Assembly: GCA_019348445.1 (NCBI GenBank)
Contig: JAHWJK010000066.1
Coordinates: 1 to 6,637, forward strand
Source: Actinomycetota bacterium
Lineage (GTDB): Bacteria; Actinomycetota; CADDZG01; WHSQ01
Length of the DNA stretch: 6,637 nucleotides
Direction of reading: 5' to 3'
Under the pieces are notes generated by a model, which saw nothing but the letters and a program-made list of their open reading frames with translations, was not told where the DNA came from and did no database searches. Below are positions 1-5,234 of this stretch, piece by piece (positions within the stretch are counted from its first letter, which is position 1; each line of letters starts with the position of its first letter). A program made the translations under genes and the position numbers.

Positions 1-753
1 GCCGTCGTAATCGCGGTCGTTGTCGTGGTGGTCGTCGCAGGCGGCCGCAACGAAGGCATCCCAGAGCTGAACCGCGGCGGCGAGCCACTGCCGGTGATCT
101 TGGTTCACGGCTACGGCGGCACGCCGTCGTCACTGGCGACGATCGAGCAGCGCCTTCGAGCCGAGGGCCGCGACGTCGTTTCCGTCGCGCTCCCGGACGG
201 CGGTACCGGCGACATCCTGGCCTCCGCGCGCGTCGTCGACGAAGCAGTGCGCGCGACGGGCTCTGATGTGGTGGATGTCATCGGATTCTCGATGGGCGGC
301 GTGGTCGCGCGCGCCTACGTTGCAGAGCTCGGCGGTGCGGCACACACGCGGTACGTGATGACGCTCGCTTCTCCTCACCACGGGACGAAGATCGCAGGAT
401 TCGCCGTCATCGCAGATCCGAGTGCCTGCACCGGTGCGTGCGAACAACTCGCGCCCGATTCCGCTTTCTTAGATGACTTGAACGAGCCGGACGAGACTCC
501 GGAAGGTCCGGCGTTCGTAACCGTGTGGACGGACAAAGACGAGACGGTTACGCCGCCGGAGTCCGCGGAGCTCGACGGCGCGCTGAACATCAGGATCCAA
601 GACGTCTGTCCCGACGCGCCGATCGCCCATGGCGAGGTTGCCAGACATCCCCTCGTTCTTGGTCTCATCGTCGAGACACTGTCCGGCAGACTCGCCGACG
701 TGCCTGCGCCAGATCAGTGCGACGCTCTCACCACCCTGGGCGGTGCCGCGTGA
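1..753 (+). CDS. Secreted/membrane-anchored lipase, alpha/beta hydrolase (5' partial)
   Basis: Probable triacylglycerol lipase or carboxylesterase acting outside the cytoplasm. The frame is open to base 1, and the first 12 visible codons encode an almost unbroken Val/Ala/Ile run, which reads as the end of a signal anchor or signal peptide; the true start is therefore upstream, and the in-frame GTG at 25 inside this run is unlikely to be the start. Visible part is 250 residues. Counting from base 1, an oxyanion-type HGYGG is at codons 36-40, the nucleophile elbow GFSMGG has Ser at codon 97, SPHHG follows at about codons 124-128, the likely acid is Asp180 in DKDETV, and the likely His is codon 210 in AHGE. 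The order and the ELDGALNIRIQ segment resemble Bacillus LipA-type lipases. Four cysteines (143, 147, 203, 240) could form two disulfides, fitting an extracellular enzyme. It converges on the DUF4349 gene. Substrate is unknown; esterase is the main alternative. Confidence 0.88.
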   Translation, partial: AVVIAVVVVVVVAGGRNEGIPELNRGGEPLPVILVHGYGGTPSSLATIEQRLRAEGRDVVSVALPDGGTGDILASARVVDEAVRATGSDVVDVIGFSMGGVVARAYVAELGGAAHTRYVMTLASPHHGTKIAGFAVIADPSACTGACEQLAPDSAFLDDLNEPDETPEGPAFVTVWTDKDETVTPPESAELDGALNIRIQDVCPDAPIAHGEVARHPLVLGLIVETLSGRLADVPAPDQCDALTTLGGAA

Positions 754-766
754 TCTCGCGGCACCG
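741..766. terminator. Stem-loop between convergent genes, probable bidirectional terminator
   Basis: A perfect 10-bp inverted repeat, CGGTGCCGCG (741-750) and CGCGGCACCG (757-766), encloses a 6-base loop TGATCT. A G-T wobble at 740/767 and a G-C pair at 739/768 can extend it. The loop contains the TGA stop of the lipase (751-753), and the opposite gene stops at 767-769, so the hairpin forms exactly at the ends of both converging transcripts. There is no T-rich tract on either side, so it is not a classical intrinsic terminator; U-tract-less hairpins at gene ends are described in actinobacteria. Termination is inferred from position and symmetry. Confidence 0.6.
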
Positions 767-1600
767 TCACGTCTCGAGCCGTGGCTTCAGTCGTCGCATG
801 ATCGGCGCGCCGATCAGCCACAGCACGATCACCAGCGCCCCGACCGGCACGATCACTCCGGCAGCCAGCACGATGCCCGACAGGATCGCGAGCGTGATCG
901 ACTTCGCCGTCGCGACCGCTCGCTCGATCGCCGGCTTCTCGGGAGGTGGAGGAGGCGCCGCGCCGGTCAGAGCCACGTCGATCGTCGAGTACGACGTCGC
1001 ACCCTCGACGTAACTCTTGTTCTGCTGCAACCTGACGAGATCGTCTTTCGCGTCGGCGATGTCTTGGCGCAGCTCGAAGATTTCGGCGCGGTCGTCGGTC
1101 CTATCGAGTCGACGCAGGAGAGAGGCGACTCGTTGCTGCGCCAGTTGAACCTTCGTTCGCGCGGCGAGGAAGTCGTCGCTGAGATCCTGGCCTTCGAGGC
1201 GCTGCCTCATCATGCGACCGATGCCGGCCAGATCGTTGACGACGGGTTCGAAGTTCGGTGACGGAACCTTGATCTTCACGGCGCCGTACCCGTAGCCATC
1301 GTCGAGATCCACGACGGATGACACGAGGTAGCCGCCGGTCTTCGGATCGGTAGCGAGATCGACGACTTCCTGGGCGGCGGAGCTCAGTTCGTCGCCGGGG
1401 ACTTCGAGCTCGACCGACGCTTCCTTGACGACCGACGGCCCGCGATCGGTCGCGCCCGAGGCCGACCCGTAGTCGGAGCCGGCTTCAGGAGCGCCGATCG
1501 GCTCCTCCATCGACACTCCGGCCTCGTCGCCGTCACCTGCGCACGCCGCGGCGAGCAGCGCCACGATCACTACCGAGAATGCGATCCGCCGAACAGCCAT
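767..1600 (-). CDS. DUF4349 domain-containing lipoprotein
   Basis: A 277-residue protein of the DUF4349 family, whose molecular function is not established. Residues 1-20 form a lipoprotein signal peptide ending in LLAAAC with Cys20 as the lipidation site. A low-complexity acidic Gly/Ser/Ala linker (about 21-55) follows, then the DUF4349 body: a beta-rich part (about 56-130, including VVKEASVELEV and GAVKIKVP) and a helical coiled-coil stretch (about 143-196, rich in Arg, Gln, Leu and Asp). SYSTIDVAL (203-211) closes the domain, a Pro run (216-220) follows, and a hydrophobic segment at about 235-264 with basic residues after it is a C-terminal membrane helix. The protein is thus tethered at both ends to the membrane with its body outside. 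ATG at 1600 is chosen over GTG at 1615 because the purine-rich ribosome site lies between them. It lies downstream of, and co-directional with, the PHP gene but 119 bp away. Confidence 0.85.
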   Translation of the reverse strand: MAVRRIAFSVVIVALLAAACAGDGDEAGVSMEEPIGAPEAGSDYGSASGATDRGPSVVKEASVELEVPGDELSSAAQEVVDLATDPKTGGYLVSSVVDLDDGYGYGAVKIKVPSPNFEPVVNDLAGIGRMMRQRLEGQDLSDDFLAARTKVQLAQQRVASLLRRLDRTDDRAEIFELRQDIADAKDDLVRLQQNKSYVEGATSYSTIDVALTGAAPPPPPEKPAIERAVATAKSITLAILSGIVLAAGVIVPVGALVIVLWLIGAPIMRRLKPRLET

Positions 1601-1604
1601 GGTT

Positions 1605-1612
1605 CCCCCCTT
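1605..1612 (-). promoter_or_regulatory. Ribosome binding site of the DUF4349 gene
   Basis: On the minus strand AAGGGGGG sits 4 bases before the ATG at 1600. It decides the start: the alternative in-frame GTG at 1613-1615 directly precedes this site and would place it inside the coding region. The lipoprotein signal peptide also reads naturally from the ATG (MAVRR followed by the hydrophobic core). Confidence 0.65.
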
Positions 1613-1653
1613 CACTCACAGCAGGTCGAGCCCTGCGTCGTTGAAGGGTGGGC

Positions 1654-1671
1654 CTACTACACCGATAGTAG
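1654..1671. promoter_or_regulatory. 18-bp palindrome over the putative -10, possible operator
   Basis: The plus strand reads CTACTA (1654-1659), CACCGA, TAGTAG (1666-1671): a perfect 6-bp inverted repeat with a 6-base spacer. It is A/T-richer than its GC-rich surroundings and covers the proposed -10 of the DUF4349 gene, which is where a repressor site would be placed. It could also be a small 5' hairpin or chance. No regulator gene is in the window. Confidence 0.3.
1665..1670 (-). promoter_or_regulatory. Possible -10 element of the DUF4349 gene
   Basis: On the minus strand TACTAT fits the TAnnnT pattern typical of housekeeping sigma -10 sites and lies 64 bases upstream of the DUF4349 ATG, in the 119-bp gap after the PHP gene. 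No convincing -35 hexamer is found 16-18 bases upstream; a 10-bp palindrome CCGACGTCGG (1685-1694) lies in that position instead. The call rests on the hexamer and its placement alone. Confidence 0.3.
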
Positions 1672-1719
1672 AGGCAGCGTAGCACCGACGTCGGGAGATG
1701 TGAAGCCCCGGTTTCCGGC

Positions 1720-3402
1720 CTAGAGACGGCGGAGCGAACTCGTCGCCGGAGGCGCGAGCGTGATGGGGTTGCTGACGGCTTCGATCGCGGTGCCTCGCTG
1801 TAGCTGCAGGCGATAGTCACCCGGTCCGTCCGCGCTGAACTCGTAGGTGAACTCGTCACTCGGGACCGGCACCGACCGGTACTCCTCGCCGTTGCGCATG
1901 ACCAGAAGTGTGCGGACCTGAGGATCGGGGGCACCGCCGAGAACGGTTGCGGTGAAGGCGGCCGTCGACGCGGTGATGCGGTCGCCCATGATCGCCGGTT
2001 GTCCTAAGCCTTCTGCCGTCGCCTCGAAACGGAGATCCGGCCCGTCGGGGCTGAACATCTTCACGTAGGCGTGCCCGGCCTCGATCGCCGCTTTTATGCC
2101 TCGTTCGGAGAGCTCGGGCGCGTAGACGACGGTGGTTGCTTCACCGATCGGAGACTGCGTCGTGTTGTTGCCGCCGCCGGCGTGGTGTGAATCGCTCGAC
2201 CCGACCGCGGTGATGCGGAAGCCGCGACTGCGAAGGTCGTCCCACCACTCGATCGCAAGCGGAGTGAACGGGTTCGGTCCCAGCTCGTTGCCTTCGGGCG
2301 AACTCGTGCCGCCGGGCCCCGTAGCTATCTCGAACGCGTCGACGAGACTCCACTTCGTTTCTTCGTCCGAGTACTCCCACGAGCATCCCCGGCAGATGTT
2401 CCCGAACGTCGGCACGCTCGAGTCGAAGATCGTCGGGTGGTTAACCTGAGTGAAGCCGCCTGCGTCGTGTATCTGTCTGAAGATCCGTCGCGCGGGCTTG
2501 GCTTTGCGGATCCGATCGAGCTTCTTTCCTTTCCTCAGCATGTAGATCGGTCCGGTGCGGTAGTCGACGAAGCGAGCGCTCGCGTGGTTGTTGATGTGAC
2601 CGCGATACGTGATGACCTCGGCGCTCCTGATGATCAGCTTGTTCGGGTAGTCCGGTTGGTAGCGGCCGATCTCTCCCCAGTGTCTGCTCGTCACGTAATC
2701 CGACAGCGTGATGAAGTCGAGCCCGGCCCCCTCGTTCGAGAACGCGTAGTCGAACGTCTCTCTCATCGTTGCGTCGTTCGGTCCCGAGTGCTCCGCATGG
2801 ACATGGAAATCGCCCTTGTACCAACCCGCTTCGTCGATCGCCGGAGTGGCGTCGTACGGCGTCGGCTTCCACCGCGGTTTTCGGTGCGATGCCTTGTTGC
2901 TGGTGAAGATCTCGAGTCGCCACGCGACGTCTCCACCGCTGTCGCCCTCCTCCTGGCCGGCGACCGCCGCGACGCCGAGCTCGGCGGCCCACTTTCCTCC
3001 CGGTACGCGGCCGGGCAGGAACCCGAGAGTCGCTCCCTTGGGTGACACGAAGACGTCGGGGCGGCTCGAACCTCCCCACCCGCGGAACTCGTCACGGCCG
3101 AAGCGCCGGTCGCGCCCGGCGCGCGGTTCGTAGAGGCCGAGGTCGATCGTGTGCCTGACCCTGCTCGACGTGGGGGACTCCGGCTGGTCGTAGCAGAGCC
3201 TCACGCGCACCTTCGTTGCCCGCCGTGCGACGCGGAACGGGACCAGGACGTAGGAGCCCTCGATGTCGTCGGTGAACGTCCCCTGGATGACGCGCCTCGG
3301 CTTGCCCTCGCCACACGATTCCGGTGGGGCGATGAAGGCGTCGTGCGCGTGCGCAGGCGCCGCGAGAAGAGTGACCAGAAGGAGTGGAACCGCCCGCTTC
3401 AT
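1720..3402 (-). CDS. Secreted PHP-domain metallohydrolase, CehA/McbA-like
   Basis: A 560-residue exported protein. Residues 1-19 are a Sec signal peptide (MKRAVP, hydrophobic core, AHA cleavage site). A beta-rich N-terminal domain (about 25-170) precedes the PHP domain (about 193-450), and a C-terminal beta-sandwich-like region (about 455-550) ends it. PHP metal motifs: DFHVHAEHS with His200, His202 and His205; LSDYV with Asp235 and Tyr236 where His is usual; Glu262 and GHINNH with His269; QVNHP with His322; SSDSHH with Asp404 and His406. This arrangement matches the CehA/McbA group, which includes a carbaryl-hydrolysing enzyme, but most members have unknown substrates, often presumed phosphoesters. 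Cysteines at 30, 70, 337 and 340 (CRGC) may form disulfides. ATG at 3402 is preferred to the in-frame GTG at 3420 because the signal peptide starts there; neither has a strong ribosome site. Divergent from the S15-like gene. Confidence 0.85.
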   Translation of the reverse strand: MKRAVPLLLVTLLAAPAHAHDAFIAPPESCGEGKPRRVIQGTFTDDIEGSYVLVPFRVARRATKVRVRLCYDQPESPTSSRVRHTIDLGLYEPRAGRDRRFGRDEFRGWGGSSRPDVFVSPKGATLGFLPGRVPGGKWAAELGVAAVAGQEEGDSGGDVAWRLEIFTSNKASHRKPRWKPTPYDATPAIDEAGWYKGDFHVHAEHSGPNDATMRETFDYAFSNEGAGLDFITLSDYVTSRHWGEIGRYQPDYPNKLIIRSAEVITYRGHINNHASARFVDYRTGPIYMLRKGKKLDRIRKAKPARRIFRQIHDAGGFTQVNHPTIFDSSVPTFGNICRGCSWEYSDEETKWSLVDAFEIATGPGGTSSPEGNELGPNPFTPLAIEWWDDLRSRGFRITAVGSSDSHHAGGGNNTTQSPIGEATTVVYAPELSERGIKAAIEAGHAYVKMFSPDGPDLRFEATAEGLGQPAIMGDRITASTAAFTATVLGGAPDPQVRTLLVMRNGEEYRSVPVPSDEFTYEFSADGPGDYRLQLQRGTAIEAVSNPITLAPPATSSLRRL

Positions 3403-3484
3403 CGGTCCATGTTGCCTCACCGGCGGGTTTTAAGTCTGTCCGTGGACGGAGGACGTGGGCCTTCCGACCTAGAACTACCTCCAG
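3403..3484. promoter_or_regulatory. Divergent intergenic region with promoters of the PHP and S15-like genes
   Basis: These 82 bases separate two start codons pointing away from each other, so both promoters should lie here or overlap the coding starts. It contains a small T/A-richer patch (about 3428-3435) and a 12-bp inverted repeat TCCGT-GG-ACGGA (3439-3450). On the plus strand TAGAAC (3470-3475) lies 9 bases before the ATG at 3485 and resembles a -10. No convincing -35/-10 pair was found for either strand, so only the region, not a precise promoter, is supported. Confidence 0.45.
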
Positions 3485-5191
3485 ATGGGATCCCGCGTCG
3501 CAGCCTGCGCTGCTGCCGTGCTCTTTTTGCTTGCCTCGGTGCCTTCGACGGCCGCGCGTCCTTCGACCGGCATCTTTCGCAAAGAGATGAGCGTCACGAC
3601 CCGAGACGGAGTCACGTTGCCGGCGGTCTTTTTCCGCCCGCGTGTTGTCGAGGGCAAGCTGCCCGTCGTGGCTCTGCCGCATGGCGGAGGCGATCGCGGC
3701 GAATGCACCTGGTACATCGACAAAGCGAAGGCTTATGCACGCCGCGGCTACGTGTCGATCATCTATACGGCGCGCGGGCACGGACGTTTCCCCGGGCTTA
3801 TCCCGCGGCCGTGTCCGAACGACGGTCGCGCGACCGCGCATCCCGACGACATGTTCGATGCGTTCGGGCCGAAGACGCTCGCGGACCTTTACGACGTCAT
3901 CAACGCGGTCGTTCGCGATCCGGCGTCACATGCGGATCGCAAGACCGTAGGGATCCACGGCTATTCGCAAGGAGGTGCGACGACGAACCTCGGCGGAGCC
4001 TGGGAGGACGCCCGCATCCGCGATCTCAAACCCGGTTCGACGCGTGTCGAGATCAACCCGTACGGGATCGATATCGATGCGATAGGTCCCGCTCATACCT
4101 TCTACGGGCTTCGCAGGTCCCTCGCACCGAATGGCTGCACGAAGGAGTCGTTCGGTCTCGCGCTGCTCGGTGGTTACTACGGCAGCGGGGCGATCGTCGA
4201 CCCGTACTTCAGCGGGCGGTGGACCGCCGCACTGGCAAGCGGCGAGCCGGCGGCGCACCGAGAGATCCGTGACGAGATGAAGTTGCGCAGTCCCGAGACC
4301 TACAGCGATGAGCTCGAAGACCTGCCCTCTTTCTGGGCGCAAGCATTCGACGACTTGTTGTTCCCGGTCGACGAAGCAGTCAAGGCATTCCGCGACGGCG
4401 CTATCGACCGCTTGTGGCTATCGTGGGGAGGTCATGCCGCGCCGGCATCGAACGTCAGCGAACGAGAGGTCGCCGCGCGCGAACGGACGTGGCACCTGTG
4501 GTTCGACCGTTTCTTGAAAGGTCGCCGCAACGGGATCGACAAGCGCCCGCGCGTCACGTACTGGTATCACGATCCGGCGAAACCGAAGGTGCAGCACCGA
4601 GCTACATCCGAGACGTGGCCCCCACGCGCGGCACGCACCAACTCTTTCTTCCTCGGACCCGCCGATCGGCTGCTCGCGCGTGCGTCGAAGGAGCGTGGGC
4701 AGAGAGCACTCGTGAACGCTCCGGGGATGCACAGTCTCTCTGCCGACCCGATCGTGGCAGCGATGCCGCTGGGTTCGAGTCTGCCTCCGGGCGCGCGAAC
4801 CCCTGCCGAGACCGCGGTCTTCTCGACGCCGCCGCTGAAGGAGCGCACGCTCCTCGCGGGTGCACCATCGCTCGACGTGTTCTGGACGTCGACGGCTCCC
4901 GAATTCCAGACGAACGCGCTGCTGTGGGATGTCTATCCCGACGGATCGAGGTGGCTGGTGTCGCGCGGCTGCGCTCGACACGAGGCGACGCCGGGACAGA
5001 AGCAGCGCGTCGCACTCGACTTGTTCCATTCGGTGCGTCTGCTCGCACCGGGCCACCGGCTGGAGTTGTGGGTGTCGCCGGTCGACCACCCGACGTTCCT
5101 GCCGTCGAAGCACCCGAGCGCGAACGTGGTTCATTTCTCGCGCTCCGAGCGGTCCCGGCTCGAGATCCCATTGCTGCGACCGCCGCACTAA
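3485..5191 (+). CDS. Secreted CocE/NonD-type (peptidase S15-like) alpha/beta hydrolase
   Basis: A 568-residue exported acyl hydrolase. Residues 1-23 form a signal peptide (hydrophobic AAVLFLLASVP, then STA-A). The alpha/beta hydrolase core spans about 35-345: PHGGGDRG (65-72) near the expected oxyanion loop, GYSQGG (159-164) with the likely nucleophile Ser161, Asp290 in DDLLFP as likely acid, and His317 in WGGHAAP as likely base. The C-terminal jelly-roll domain of PepX/CocE proteins follows (about 440-565), recognisable by VFSTPPL, LLWDVYPDGS (479-488) and APGHRLELWVSP (521-532). Family members include X-Pro dipeptidyl-peptidases, cocaine esterase and acyl esterases; the substrate here cannot be told. 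The start is fixed: an in-frame TAG at 3470-3472 leaves no earlier start codon. No Shine-Dalgarno is visible. Followed 43 bp later by the Ig-like protein gene. Confidence 0.87.
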   Translation: MGSRVAACAAAVLFLLASVPSTAARPSTGIFRKEMSVTTRDGVTLPAVFFRPRVVEGKLPVVALPHGGGDRGECTWYIDKAKAYARRGYVSIIYTARGHGRFPGLIPRPCPNDGRATAHPDDMFDAFGPKTLADLYDVINAVVRDPASHADRKTVGIHGYSQGGATTNLGGAWEDARIRDLKPGSTRVEINPYGIDIDAIGPAHTFYGLRRSLAPNGCTKESFGLALLGGYYGSGAIVDPYFSGRWTAALASGEPAAHREIRDEMKLRSPETYSDELEDLPSFWAQAFDDLLFPVDEAVKAFRDGAIDRLWLSWGGHAAPASNVSEREVAARERTWHLWFDRFLKGRRNGIDKRPRVTYWYHDPAKPKVQHRATSETWPPRAARTNSFFLGPADRLLARASKERGQRALVNAPGMHSLSADPIVAAMPLGSSLPPGARTPAETAVFSTPPLKERTLLAGAPSLDVFWTSTAPEFQTNALLWDVYPDGSRWLVSRGCARHEATPGQKQRVALDLFHSVRLLAPGHRLELWVSPVDHPTFLPSKHPSANVVHFSRSERSRLEIPLLRPPH

Positions 5192-5234
5192 GCGGCTGCC
5201 AGGAGTCGAAACCACCGCGGCGAACCATCCGCTC

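Noticed and set aside
25..27. GTG as the start codon of the lipase
   Set aside because: It lies inside a hydrophobic Val run that already continues upstream to base 1 in the same frame, with no ribosome site visible.
629..1261. Plus-strand frames at 629-1261 and 525-1013 antisense to the DUF4349 gene
   Set aside because: Low-complexity Arg/His-rich translations crossing the convergent boundary; the DUF4349 frame has signal peptide and family features instead.
1708..1718. CCGG-TTT-CCGG hairpin just after the PHP gene stop
   Set aside because: Only 4 bp of stem with a 3-base loop and no T-tract; too weak for a terminator call in GC-rich DNA.
3151..4272. Plus-strand open frame of 373 codons spanning the divergent intergenic region
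   Set aside because: It overlaps two well-supported genes in other frames, is extremely Arg-rich and has no motif; it is a shadow frame.
5201..5205. AGGAG as a ribosome site for the Ig-like protein gene
   Set aside because: It ends 29 bases before the ATG at 5235, too far for normal use, and no ATG/GTG/TTG codon in that frame lies at suitable distance downstream of it.
5191..5233. AGCGG/CCGCT inverted repeat between the S15-like and Ig-protein genes
   Set aside because: Five-bp arms separated by 33 bases; likely chance, and not evidence of a terminator.
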